Shown here in pieces: positions 1 through 13,674 of a stretch of DNA of 64,000 bases (position 1 is its first letter; each line of letters starts with the position of its first letter). Source of the DNA: Phytoseiulus persimilis (taxonomy: Eukaryota > Arthropoda > Arachnida > Mesostigmata > Phytoseiidae); assembly GCA_037576195.1 (NCBI GenBank), contig CM075101.1, positions 19,406,001-19,470,000 on the forward strand, in the 5' to 3' direction. The notes below the pieces were generated by a model, which saw nothing but the letters and a program-made list of their open reading frames with translations, was not told the origin of the DNA and did no database searches. A program made the position numbers and the translations under genes.

Positions 1-3000
1 TACTTCCTGTAGTTTCCGCTCATATTTTCGAATGCGATTGGCTGAGACTCCAGTCCGGCTGAGATTTTCTGGGTGGAGTTCGAGTGGGCTTCTGAGAGAG
101 GATCGCATTACAGCATCTCAAAGCCGCTCCTGGACTCCACTGATGGGCTCGAAAGCCTGAAAAAAAGCTCGTGGTCGCGAAGCATCGATTCTGGCCTGAT
201 TCGGAACGAAACGAGTCCCGTGTGTGATCTCTCGTGACACTTATTCGGACACTCTGCGCCCTTCCGGACCGGCTCCAACTGTTGCGTAACCCGAGAACTC
301 GGCGGTGGAGAATCTCTTAAGCCTGTGGATTTGGAATGTTCTCCAAGGGCGGTCGGGGAGACGGGGACTGAGCCCTCCGTCGCCCGATAGAACGGATTCC
401 TTCTGCGCCGGCGCTACTCAATACCGGAACTCAGTCTGTCGCCGGAACTAGTTTCCATTAGATGAGTCCGCACGGGCTTAGTTCACTGGACGCTGATCGC
501 AAGGTGTCTATGATTTGGATCATGTCGTAATCCGTCCGGAGCGGTGTCTGTTCAACAATCTGGGTATCGATGTAGAGGTTCGCGTCTCAACAACAGATAA
601 TCTTACCAAAAATGTAGGTGTCGAGTTACAGGCTCTCAACGAGATTACGCGAGGTGATAGGAGAGATAAACAGTTGTTTTCACGAGTAACAGGCAGTTTC
701 GATCCAATTCAAGGCCGAACTAGGATAGATTCAGAGAGAACAGACCGAGCACTCTTAAACGGGACGGTGGTCAAACCATGGGAATGAGAATCAGCGCTGC
801 CAGATGCACCCGAGGGGCTGGACGGAGGAGAGAATCAGGGAGGAAGAAAAAGGACTCCGTTGTTGACAAATCGCAGAATCGCGTCGTGAACCAGAATACC
901 GAAGTCAGAGACATGCGTGCGGTGAGTAGGTAATAATGATCGTGAACAAATTTCTGGCTGACTGATTGACTGGCAGCAACAGAAAAGACTCTGGATTTCC
1001 ACCGACTCTTTCTCTCGGCCGATCGAACTTTTTCTCAGTCGTCTATTCACTCGTTCGTTTGTTAGTTTTGTCTTTTTTTCTGGCCACTCGGCAGATCGCT
1101 GGCTCGTTCACCCGGAGTAGCTGCGTGAAAGCCATAATGAGCTGTGATTATCATTCGCGTGTGAGAAAAACACCCGTTTGTGTAGCGCGAAGAGGAGAGG
1201 AAAGAAATTGGATCGAAGGAATCTGATATCACCCTCCGCCCAATCAGCTCATGATTCAGGCGTCTGGTCGAACTCACCGCGCAACCGACCAGCCAACCCG
1301 AAACCGAGTCACAGTACGCAACTCTTATCTTCCTCGAATAGGATTCCGCACGAAGGAATTCCCTGTCTCGATCGGATCAGAGAAGAGCAGGAAAACGCGG
1401 CGTGAGTCGCTGCAGACGGTTGTGCGATAATCGCTATTGCACGCATCCCTGCTACGTGTCCGCTGGTCTTATTGCCATCATTAACCGAATGTGTGAAGTA
1501 GTTGTTAATCGGCCGAACTCGAAATTTGACTTTCTCCACACGAGTTTTCCGGGAGATAAAATGATGATTTTCCCGCCGAGTTGATTTATGCTGCGATCGA
1601 TCCAGCAAGCATCCCTCAAACACTTCGTTCCGGGATGAGTCACCTGTCTCGAGGGGAGGGGGGGGGGGAGACGCTATGTTTTCGGTGGAATACAGACGTC
1701 CGCCGACTAATCGAGAAAAAAATCATTGGAGAAAGCTCATCGCGCTTCGTCCGGAGTGTTTGCTAGATGATCAGAAGGCTTCATCACGTAGCTGTTGTGG
1801 AAACTCGACAGAGGGAGTCAGCTGGAGCTATTTGTACTCACAGCACAAACATCATCGACGCCACCGTCGCCGACTTCAGCGATGCTGGCTGTGCGTCTAC
1901 TAAGACGACAGAAGCGCAGGCGCGAGCGACAGAAAGGCGCACAGACCGGTGATTTTACTATCGGCCAATTTATCTTCGGATTACAGCTATCGTGAGCTGA
2001 TCGCGTCGAAGCATTTGTGCCACTTTTCTACTTCATCGTCGTTTTCGTCGTCGACGTTTTTTCCGTCGACGTATTTTTGGTTGCCAGTTGTCGCCCTAAA
2101 GATTACATGTCATTATCACATTTCAAAATCGCTCTTTCTGAAAGCCAACCGCTCTGGCTCGCCACGAATCAGCGGCAATAACGACAACCGAAACGCGCAA
2201 ATTTTCACGCACAAAAATGTTTGCTCGCCGTCGTCTTCAACAAGCCGTCAAGACAGCCTGTGACAGAGCGCCGCGGCGCAGCTTGTGGGGAGAAAATTTC
2301 TGCTCGAGTCACAAGACTTCTCGCTTGATTGACTGATCGAGGCTTAGTCCATTAAACCATCATGAGACTCTGGAACATCTTGAGCCAGTTTATCCGAAAA
2401 CTTTGATTGTGCCATGCCCTCTTGAATAAGGATTCAGTGCGTATTTGCGGATCCACTGGCTCCTGCAGAAGAATCCATGTCCAAACAACATGGAGGCCGA
2501 GAATGATCGTTACACAAGCCCGCAGTTGTCTCGTTCATGTGGTACAATATATTCTCGAACGCAGACTGTTCCGGTGCTTCACACTCTTAAACAGAGTTAC
2601 AATTTTCTATCCAAAGAGAGATTGGGGCTAATTGCCGGATTCCTGCCCGAGTTCGGAATCGCGGGCTTCACATGAAAGGAGCGGATGACTTCTTCAATAT
2701 CCGAGTGCCCCATTTGACTGTCTTCTTTTCGAAGATAAGAAGCGGAAGATAACGGATAATAAAATCGGATTGAAGAAGACTCTATTCTGACAGAAATTTA
2801 TCTCTCCTCCTCTTTTTATTGCCATGTATTGCGAACACAAACACGTGGGGACAAATAGCAGCGCACGATCGTGGATCACGCTGCAGATCGCCAGATAAAC
2901 GACTTGTTCGGGTCAATCACCATCGGAGGATATGCTGACGATCGGAGCGCGGGGAAGAAATTCACGATCCGATGCATGTTGCATTGGCCACTAGTATCTA

Positions 3001-5280
3001 CGCTTACGCTAGCGCTGACTGCGTCGAACGGGTCCACGAATTGATACTTCCATCCTGTGCGATTACTCTTTCAGTCAGTCGGTCATCGGAGGTGCTTTTT
3101 ACGAGTGCTCTTCAAGTGGCTCTAGTGAGCCAGCGGAACTTCGGTGCACTAGTGGACTGACGCCGCATCTCGAGGATAGCACTTCAAGGCAATCTCGAAT
3201 CACGAAAGCTCCTCCAAGTGCCAATGAGCATCTCCACCTTCGAGCGCCGCTAGTAGTAGATCTCTGTCGCAGCTCCGAAGGGTATCAAATCCATAGGAGG
3301 AGCTACAGGAGTTAGAGACCGAATTCCTGGCGCGTAATTCAAGGTGAGCTGGGAGAAAACTGCGGAAGCTATCATTCGGATCCCACTGTACAAACACTCG
3401 TATACGGTAGCGCTCATGCTGAAGCCTATGATGGAAACTATGATCGGGACGGCAGACTGGGTCGCTGGCCCTTCTGTTAGTTCATCGGTCCACTGGTTGG
3501 TTGAATGTCTGACTCACTGTTTGATGGGCTCGTCGAGATGTCATTAAGTTATCGACGGTTCAATGCCATCCCGACACTGAGGAACTGCAGGGCTCACGAT
3601 TATATGTTCGCCCTGGGTGGAGTTCAAGAAAGCCTCTCTCAGCTCTTGCGTTGCTGCTTCCGATTGCTGTTCTCCCCGTCTATATACAGCGCAAGCGAAC
3701 GCGTTCATTTGGTGTCCAGATGTGTTGGTGCAGTTTACGTTCAGACCGATCATTCAGTCTCCTGTTCGATTCGGAAAGTAGAGAAGGAGAACCGTCTCCG
3801 ACACATAGGCGTATTATAGGTCTCCCTCAGTTCGTTAACGCCCGTTCGTTCACTCACTCCCGTTGTCGCCCAGTGGCTTGACGGAGGGATAGATGAACGG
3901 ACAAACTGCCAGCCAGCTCCGGGCGTGACGGTCTTAGAGGATAATAACGACCACGGAGAGAAGAGAAGAGGAATTGTTTGTGACGAATCGCCAATTGGTG
4001 AAGTTTCGCGGTCGTTGCTGGGATCGATTCGGTTTGACGGACTCCCGACTTCTAGAATGGTCGCATAAGCCAAGACGGGGAAGATGGAATGAATACTTCA
4101 ATCTCGCCTGCTATGAACGGTCGTTGGTTCAGAAGGGTAACGGCGGCGGGACCACGGAGTGAGATCAATGGAATCAAGGGGACGATTCCTTTTATCGGTT
4201 TCGATTGGATCTTTGTCAAGTTTCTATTGCTTGTCGACGGCGTTCCGTATCAATCTATAAATTGGATAAGGAGTGGAAAAACGAAGTGACTGCATATCAT
4301 AATAAACTGTTGAACCACGCCTGTTTGACTGCAACACCGGTTCAGATGATAAGAATAAGAGCCCACATGACGGTTCCCGTTTTCCGTTACACTTGTCTCC
4401 ACAATTGGACAGAAAATGATCGCCCTCCGAGTTTCAAACGAGCGAAACATCGTCAAATTCGTTGTGGACCGCTCGGTGATTTTGATCCATGGCTACTCGG
4501 TTATCTTGGCTCATTGGCCAGTGGCTCGTCAATCCCGACAGATCTGAGTAATGCTCTGGCTCACTCTGGGAGCAACACTCGTTCCTTGACGGCGGTGGTC
4601 CAGTACTTCTGGGCAGCTCTGTCATGTTCCCAACCTGATACATCTTCGATAACCAAATCACCCATATTACCCGATGCTTCCGGGAGTGTAACGCTTCTAC
4701 CGCTGGGTTCGCGAAGATACTCAGGTCCTCAAAAGAGGTTGAAGCCCGGAGTGGTCCCACAGTGAGATCCACAAAACAACCAGCAAATTTCGCCCCATGA
4801 GCCTCTCTCTGGTTGATCGACTGCGGTCGATTTCCGATGGTGACGATCCTCCTGCTTTTTGGCGCTCAAAATTTGAACTTACGGAAGGGTAGACTAAGTT
4901 TCAGTTTCGACACGTTCTCTCCCTGGAATCAAAGACCCGATTCACATTCAGGTCGTCTCCTCTCGTCCTTTCGACCATATAACTCAGTGAAAGCACAGGT
5001 ATGCAGCGACGGAAAGACCCCGACATCCCGGAGCGTTGCGACGAAGGGGTAGGGGGCCATACTGATTGTGTTCTCTACGTCCAAGTCGGATCCCCTTACT
5101 CAACACCACTCCGTGAGATTTTAACGTTCCTGAATTTCAGGCCACCCCTCTCTCCGAGCAACTCTGAGGGGACCCGGTGGCGAACTTCCGATTTCCATTC
5201 CCTATCCCCCTCAATCATCTCCTCGTCATTCAATCAACGCTCTCTCGCCTGTCCTGTCCTCTGAGCTCACCTCTTTGTCC
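1..5280. other. intergenic, no supportable gene
   Basis: Unique-looking sequence with balanced composition. Open frames on both strands are short or match no family I recognise; the longest, at 4205-4765 on +, lacks any recognisable domain. One G run of 11 lies at 1658-1668. I see nothing else distinct. Confidence 0.7.
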
Positions 5281-8200
5281 CCGTTTCCTCACTCCTCCTG
5301 TCTATCCCAGTCGTCTTTATTCTTAATGTTGTTGTTAGCTAACAGTAGTGAGTGCTTCTTCCTTTTTCTGTCGTAAATGGTCTTCATCGCCTCACTGCCG
5401 CCGCTGTTGTCGGTAATAACTATAGTCGCTGATCTTTTTTTTCTCATCTCCTTCTCCTTCGTCGTTTTCGCTGGTACGTATAATCGTGATAAGTGGCTCC
5501 TGCTGCTGCTAGACAGCTCGATGCTTGGCTGAATGCCCTTCTGTGTCTTCTGTCTATCTGTCGGTGGGTCCGTCGGTTTTTCTCTCGGTGTGTCGGTGCG
5601 TCCTACGGTGGCCGCGGCTTCGGCTGTAAAGACGACGGGAAGAAGAAGAAGAAGTATAAATGGCGTCGACGCGGAACACGTGACGAATCTCTGTGCCGCC
5701 GTTTTGAACGTCATCATAATCAGCGCGTGAGCGAGTCCCAGCGAGTGTCTGTCTGTGTTTCCTTCTGTGCGTGAGTGTTATATAAGTGCGCGTGTGTTTC
5801 ACTTTGTGTGTATCTGTTGCTCTTCTCGTGGTGGGGAAAGTGATAGGGTTATCCGGAACCGGATCACACTAGAGTTAAATCTAGGATTTACAAGTGGTTG
5901 GTTACATCTTCTCATCAGTTCCAATCGATCAAGATGGATTAAATTCGTGAATATTCTGTCTTCATGGGATGGGAGCTGGGCTCTCCGATAGCGCTCTCAT
6001 GGGGTGCCCTTGATTGCTCTATGAGACTATGGGTTTCTCGACGAAATCTCCGCTCATTCCTGAAGGCGTTTCGATTCCACGGATACATGGTATCGCGAGT
6101 GTTTTTTTTTTTCAATGATGACTCCACACGCCATTCTCTCCTCACAACACTTCCGAAGCCTGTTGATCGAAGGCAACTGGGGATTCATCACAAAGGGAGG
6201 ATGCGAAGCATGACCAGGATGGAAAAACTGATTTGTGGAGGGTTTTACACGCTCAACTCAAGAAAAGTTGTTGGAATAACGCCCGATCTTCTCTTGAGTT
6301 AAGCGTGTGAAACCCTCTGAATTTTAGAAGAGTGACCGAGACTGAGATGAATGAACATCAGACATCGTGGCGCTCCGATTTCGAGGCATTCCCGTCACCT
6401 CTACCGACATCGACCGGCGGAGCTAGAAGTGTTCGAAACGTCATCCGAAGGCCTGGGGAGAATCAACTCCAAGTCCGCAAGTGGGGCACGACAGAAATTC
6501 ATAAGCGTCTTCCTCCGCAATCCCTAGAAAAGGCTGGATCTGCCGAGGACCGGAAACTTTCGCGAGGTCTGAAGTATCTTGTTGTGTTATACAGGGTGAC
6601 CAAAAACGGAAGCCTATTTTTTTCATTCCTCCTTCCGCGGGCGATTGTGCGGTTTTTCATCGCTTCAGGACGTTTTGCAGTTGGGCAGCCAAGCTAACCT
6701 TTCGAGATTCGAACGATGCGTGAGGTCTCGTCACTCGTTAGGTGAAATCAGTCTGTTATAATCGCCCAGTATGTTCTGGAATCGTTACAAGGCCGATCCA
6801 ATCGAGCGTGGTCGATTCCGGAGCATGGATTGATGTGCAGTGCAGAGGTCTCAGACGCTTCGTTATCCGATCCAGAACTCGGAAGTTAGGCCGAACCTGG
6901 GGTATTGGTTGATTGGAAATGATGTCTGACTTGAATGCCGCGTTTTGTCGATTAAAATCTGTCTACGGGCCGCTGATACTGAACCATCGAGTCGTCCCCG
7001 ACCGTGCTCGAGGCCTCTGCGTCGAGTGAGAAGAAACAATGGGGCCTTGATTGATTATTCATCATCGGAGAGTTCGATGAGGACCCACGGGGAATGTGTG
7101 TTACTCTATCATTCAATGTTCCGCTATCATGTTCGCGAGGTTGTCAACAGCGCGCTGTCGCTTGACCCTTGAGTGAGTTGATTCTGTTGTTCGAAATCCG
7201 CTACAGTTTCGGATTTTCTATTGTTCCCCCACAGCCATAATGGTTGGTGGCGGGAAACAATTTCAGGTTCGTCGATCCTCACCTGAACACTCAGTCTGAA
7301 CACGGCTCATTAGCATTTGCGTTGTTGAGCCGGTAATGATTGACACGAGGATAGTGATGCCGGTGGTTGTTTCTGGTCGTGTTAATTCGTGAGTGAGCGC
7401 CCGGCTTCGTGAGTAAGACGCTTGGCTGCTCGACTTCTCGGTCGGTTAGTTGGTTGGTCAGTCAGTTGCTAAGTCGGCCGACTACTTCTGTGTGTGCTCG
7501 TCGGGTGGGTAGTGGCCTGTGCCCGGTGGTAATTGATGCCGTGACGCCGTTAACGTCCGGTACGAGCAGCGGCGTCGCCGCTGGCGAGGGGGCCGCCGGC
7601 GGACAAGCGACGAATCAAATTGAAATTACTCGTTGGACGGCCGAAGAGAAGAATCGGAGGGACGAACCTACTGGATGCCTGCCTGGAAGAGAAAAGTAGC
7701 GGAGGGAGTGAAGCAGACACGAGACACCACCAGCACGATCACAATCGAAAGCTCGCCCGCCGGCCTGTCTGCCCGCTCGCCCGTCCGTTCCGCTGCCGCT
7801 CGCAACTCATCCCACGCACAAGTATTTTACGTTGAACAGAAAATGGAACGTCTTCAGCAGTCTTCGCCGGCGGCAACGTTAAGGATGTGCGCTGTGGTAG
7901 AAGTCGATCTACGACCGCGATGACGGGAGGCACACCGTGCGGCCGCAGAAGTAAATAAACATAGGCATCTTTCTCACTGAACAATTGGAATGCAGCACGG
8001 GTAAGAGCTCAGAAAACGGATCCTCAAAAACTCGAGAGCAGGTCCTGTAGAGAAGGAATTCCCGGATTCACACATGCTCAATATATTTCTCCGGCTCTGT
8101 TTACACGAGAAACGAGTTTCCGCAAACAAACACGTGGGAAGAACAACGAGATCTTGGATCCAAATAAAGTCCTCCCATCGGTAAGACGGAGAGAAAAATA

Positions 8201-8900
8201 TGTTACATGTTCGCCTCGGAATGCGTGAAACATTTTGCACATTCACACAGTTCATACACAAACAGCCATTCAAAGAGCAAGCTCAAGGACCGCGGAAAAA
8301 ATCACAAAGCACGAGGGAGATCGAAAAAGGTTTAGGGCGTAATTCTCCTTCTTCTTTTATCGTCGCCATCACATCGCCATCATAATGATCATATACCCCG
8401 CTTTCTTCTGTCGATGCTACTTTTTTTTCTGCTTTTGCTTTCTCTTTTTCATCTATCGTATTTTTCTCCTTCATCTTCTTTCTTCATGTCGTCTCCGGCA
8501 GCGGCGCCGACTCCAGCCACGGCGGCAACGGAATCGTTTCTGTCTGTAGATCGTGACAACGTGATTTTATCTCATCGGTATCGTTCAGTCGTTCATTCGT
8601 TCGCTCTTCGGTCGTTCGTTCGTTGAGCAGCAGTTGTAGCGTCACCGTCGTCATCGTCCGCCGCCGCCGCCGTAGCCGTCATCAAATGGCCTTCTGTAGC
8701 TGGTCATGGTGGTGGCTGCGGTGCTGACTCCAGTCAGAAGAACAGATGGAAGAAGCGGATGAAAGAAAATGAGGAGAGACAGAAGAGAATAAATCTGGTG
8801 GAGCGTTGAGTGCGAGAGGGAAACGTTGACTGTAATTGATGATAAACAAATGCTGATCGATACAGCACACAAATTCAGAACGTGTCATGCTGTCTCTTAC
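5281..8900. other. intergenic, with low-complexity blocks
   Basis: Blocks rich in TCG/GTC/CT units at about 5290-5830, 7400-7850 and 8400-8720 alternate with unique sequence. A strong hairpin lies at 6238-6317. The blocks resemble promoter-like or open-chromatin sequence but have no linked gene. No protein or RNA gene is recognised. Confidence 0.6.
6238..6317. repeat. 30-base inverted repeat (stem-loop)
   Basis: The left arm 6238-6267 (gagggttttacacgctcaac...) and right arm 6288-6317 (...aagcgtgtgaaaccctc) match at 27 of 30 positions in inverted orientation around a 20-base loop. The size suits a microRNA-type precursor or the stem of a small inverted-repeat element. The sequence matches no microRNA I know. 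Confidence 0.75.
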
Positions 8901-11521
8901 CACTACAGCATCACCATATAGACAAACTGCGGGAAGAAAGAAAGCAAGTGAAGATGAGCGACTGAGCCGACCTCGATGAGCAGACGATATCTGTCCGAAC
9001 TCGTCCGGTTTTCACTTGAGAGATCGCCGCGGCATGCGATCGTTGTTCCCACATATATATTTTCAGAAGTAAGATCATGTTACCAAAGGAAAAATACTGA
9101 AGTGCGGGTAAGGGATAGTGAATTAGTGGCTCTTATCAGAGAACGTTGTGTACCATCTCCACCTGTCAGCATCTCTGCAGACCCAGCGCTCGTCTGTGCA
9201 TCCGTCTTGTCAGTTGTACCGTAGGAGATAGTATCTTCGTTCCCACCGTGATCACGACCACCATCATCATCATTGTCACCGTGTTTTCCTCTGAAGATGA
9301 AGTACATGCTTCCATATGATGAAGTCGGTCGATCGGGCGGTCGCCCAACCAGACCGCCGGAATGAGAAACAGACAGAGCAAATATAGACACGATAAGTGG
9401 ATGAGGTGGAGAGATTGAGAGAGGCAGAGACTCGCATACCAACTGACCATAGGGGCGTCAAGTGGGTTTTGTGACTGTGAGACAAAGACTCGTCCGTTCA
9501 TTATCTTCTTTCAATCCTTGTTTGTTCTGCTCCCCTCCCCCAAATGGCTCCAATTCTGGACGTCAGCGGTCAATCAATACGGAAGCTCCACTGCTTCACG
9601 AGCCATGCTCCGGGATTAAAAAATCCGTGATGAAGTGATTACGAACGAGACGGCAAACAAACCTCGCATTCGGAATATCCTGAATAACGCTAAAAATTCG
9701 CGAAGGTTGATTCCGAGGAGCAGCGACCTGCCTGGAAAGAGGACCCCCCCCCCCCGCATTCTTCTTTCGTAGTCTCGAGAGAGTAGGCTTCTTCGGTCGC
9801 CAGGTATTCTGTTCGGGAGCGCAGTTTCAGATTTCCCACTCGCCGTGCAACTTTCATTTCTTCAACCCGGTGATTCCACAACCTCAACTTCATGATTCCG
9901 GATACTTTGAGGAATGCCTCTCTTCCCGAGCTGCCTTATCCTCATCGATCATCCAACAGCAAACCAGCATCGCGTGAATCCTTCACGCTTCATTTTCTCT
10001 TGATCTGCCTGCTAATCTATCTATCCATCCGTCGATCTATCCATCTGTAACCCGCTCGCGATTTCGCTCCAGTGTCGTGGATGACGGAGATAATGATAAC
10101 TCTGGGAGCTCTTCATTATAGTCATTATCCACCTCACGGATAATTGATATTGTTTCTGGTCTGCGAGTCCGATGATTCGCGAAGTGTTCGCCAGCTCAAC
10201 TCTTCCCCTTTCAGGACAAGACTGGACCAGAAAGTGGCACAATGTTCCATACTTTGCTGATTTTTCCTTTTTCAATTCTCTTTCTCCCGTGTTCTGTCCA
10301 AAGAGAACTCTTCTCAAACATAATTTCTCAAGTGTTCCATCTATCAAGTGAACTGAGTGTTGGATTCTGGTCATCAACAATAAACGGCGATAATGAATGA
10401 ATAGCACCATAAGTGGTTGCGGCAGTTATCGTGATAGCGACAGCAAGGGTCGAGTGGTCCGACTCCGAGCTACCAGAAACTGAACGAAGAGAAGGAGCAG
10501 CCGCAGCTGAACCGTGGAACAATGAGCGCGTTTTGTTAATGCCATTGTCTTGTGGCCTGCGAGCGGTTTGCCAGCAGTTTGGCAACAGTTCGCGAGCCCT
10601 CTACAAGCTCAATCTATCATCCCGGGCGGGAAATAGCGTGCCAATCATCGCTCCTATGGATTTTCCCCCGAATTGAACGTTCCCTCCCAATACGCTTGGC
10701 AGCTATGTTGCACCGGCTTGATGGGCTCGGATATTCGACGAAACAAGTCAACGGCAAGACGATTAACGCGAATTCATCTGCGTGAAGATCTTGACGGCTT
10801 CGCTGCTCCCATACGTTTTCCATGAACGAAGTCTTGTTCAAAGGATTGCATGCGCAGGCAGCCGGATATGAGAGCAGTTCTGACCAAGCTCTGAAACCTT
10901 TCAGGCTCCTCAGGAGTAGACTACGGAAATATCCATGCCAAATCAAGTAGCACCGAATTCTCGGAAATCAGAATGATAACGGAATGCAGCAACATCGCTC
11001 TTCAACCCTCAGGCAATTCCGGAAACGAGTCCCGTTGATATGTTGAACTACCTGCCCATTCGCTATGAGCGTACTTGAATCCCGCATTAAAAGCAAAACT
11101 CTTAGCCGGCTCCACTAGGAACATCCTTCAACAAAAGGAAACATCCCCTCGGATTGAACTTTTTTTTTTCCGGAGAAATCCAAGAGTCAGTCTATCCAAG
11201 GCTAAACACATCCAGTCATCATTGTTATCGTTTACCGGTTGTTAAAAATGAGCCTGTCTGTCACAGCTTTTTCCTGAGGAAACGGTTCTGGCAACGTTTT
11301 TCTTTCAACTCTCACTGCTGCTCCCTTGTCAGAAACGATTGTTACTTTTTACAGCATTTTTGGAAGGTTCCTTTCGATTCAAAGTATCCACCCTCGTAGC
11401 TTACCTGTATGCTGTAAAACGATAACTCTTAGCGGACTTTCGAAGCAGATCCCCTTATTTTAAGGACCATTCGCCGTCTGCAGGAAGGCTAGCAAACACA
11501 GAAGTTAGAAAACCCCTCTGT

Positions 11522-11560
11522 CACGTGAAATAGGCACGTGAAATAGGCGCGTAAAATAGC
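11522..11560. repeat. three 13-base tandem units with CACGTG E-boxes
   Basis: CACGTGAAATAGG occurs twice in perfect tandem (11522-11534, 11535-11547), followed by a diverged third copy CGCGTAAAATAGC (11548-11560). CACGTG is the palindromic site used by many bHLH factors. Confidence 0.8.
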
Positions 11561-13650
11561 TGAGCGGGAATCGTTAGCCCTAGTCGATCATAGAGGACTT
11601 CACGGTACTTTGAAGCAATTCTCCGATATCCGTTGAGATTTCGATCGAGAGCAGGTTCTGTGCGCGCGAGCATTGTTCTTCTACGTCAGGGTGGCAAAAG
11701 TCCCGATGGCGGTTCATTCAGGTGACGAATGGTCTGTTTATCTGTCTGAGTGTTTGGCCATCCGTCTGTCCGTCCGTCCCACTCGGCGGTCTGGCCGTGC
11801 ATCCGTCCGTGAGTCTCTGTGCTCGCTGCGTGGTTCGCTCGGTAAGTGAATTGAATGTCAGGAAGCTAATGGACCTTCGCCGGCCGTCAGGGCAGAGCGG
11901 CGGCAGTCGTAGTTTTGCTCCCCCGCTCGGTTGGGTCGTTTGCTTGTTGCGCGCTCGCTCTCTCGGGGTGGCTGACTGAATGGCAGGCTGACTGCTTTTG
12001 AATGGTTTTCTAACCCATGGTGTGCGCGACGTCGACCGATGTTCCCAGCTCGCTCCCATCCTGCCTCCGACAGGAAGCGAGGGAGCGCGAGAAACTGGCG
12101 AGAGACACGGATATCAAGAAGAAGGCTTAAGTTTTTTCTTCTGACATGTTCTGCATCTTCTCGTTCGTCAGGAGATGGTGCCGCTTCTTCTTCTTCTCCC
12201 GCTGCTGCATCGGTACCGCATGCCCGCCTCGCCGTCGTTGTCGTCGTCGGTGTGGTGGCTGTTAAGCCTTTTTATCACGGTCGTCCATTGTAGACGGCGC
12301 GGTGAGCACAAAGCGGACCGGTGTGAAAGCCATTGCCCACTAGAACGATGAGAGTGATACTATTATCACCACCGTACCGGACGAGTGAGCGAGAAGCATC
12401 GGAAACGAGGAGCAGAAATAAAACCGAGTGAGCAAGAGTAGAACAACCGCGTTGCCGCAGCTGGGGGAGAAAGCGAGGCCTAACACGACACCAGAAGAGA
12501 GAAATCAGAAGAGGAGCAACTTGAACAAAGAGAGAGAGAGGGGAGAGAACAAGATTTACGTGCTCGTCACGCCACTTAGGAGTCGTTATTTGATTGTTGA
12601 TGTCGTTATCGTTGTCATACCTTAATTGTCCTCGCATTATAAGACCTCCGGTGCACGTTTTCATTAAACGTCAGCTGTGCACTTCAGAATGGGCTTTTGG
12701 GACGTTTCAGATGACGTGAATGACGATCATGTATCTGATGAACAGAAGGATGGATGACGACCCGGTCCCGACACCCGGGCGAGCCGAATGGTGGGGCTCC
12801 TCACTGGACAGCCTTTTTGGTTTCGGGATTCATTCTGACTTCGTTCTGTCGCGCTGACCGTCGCCAGGGTGGAGCAGTCGTACCGACGGAGAGTGTAACC
12901 AAAGCGAGAAGCGAGGCTGCATACAAACATGCATGCAGGAACGCTCGTTTCCGCAGCAACGGCATGCTCGATGACAGACCGCGCTCGTGTATTGGCGCCA
13001 TGGGAACGAATCTGAACACGGTGAAAGTGAAGACGACGCAGAAGGCGAAAATTTTTGTCACAGCTCGCCTGATTGCTACGTAAGGGCAGGACTGCCGGAA
13101 TCGACGATGCCATATGGTGACGACGAACACCAGGAGTTCCCTCCAATCAGCGCAAATGCTACCTGTTGACCTTTCCTCCATCTCTGCTCCTTGTCTCTAT
13201 CACTCCATGAAACACTCCATCAGTCCCATAATTTTGCACTATTCGTCCGTACAGAGATGATGCCGACGACAACGATCATGTTGGTGATTACCGCGTCCGT
13301 GATTACAGTGTTTAGGTTGAGCGTTTGTTTGCTGGTGTTGTCGAGCTTGTGGCTCCTCATGTCGTCGTCGCTGATTCGGTTGTAGTTTCCCTTCGCGTCG
13401 TCGCTGGTCACGAAAAAGCCGCGGACCGGGGGGAGGTCACGATGCCCGCTGATCTCTGAACTTTGTCGTCATCATCGCTGTTGTTGTCGCCGCCGGTAAC
13501 GATTTGGTACCTCCTCCCGATACGCGGGACGCAGCTGGAGCGCGTGAGGCTGACCGCTTCAGGTATCCGTTGGGACTAATCGTGAACGTGGAGAGAATCT
13601 CGTGGAGGGAAAAATTGAATACCCCAAGATTTGATCCGCGGAACTGTTAC

Positions 13651-13674
13651 ATCGATCGATCGATCGATCGATCG
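13651..13674. repeat. (CGAT)n microsatellite
   Basis: Six uninterrupted ATCG units. Confidence 0.95.

Noticed and set aside
4205..4765. A 186-codon open frame on the + strand.
   Set aside because: It begins with a non-canonical start, has no recognisable domain, and overlaps a 112-codon frame on the other strand. The length is expected by chance in 64 kb of balanced composition.
8133..8140. CGTGGGAA and similar Su(H)-type sites (also near 9046, 29404, 39666).
   Set aside because: This degenerate 8-base motif is expected about eight times in 64 kb on both strands, so the few found are no enrichment.
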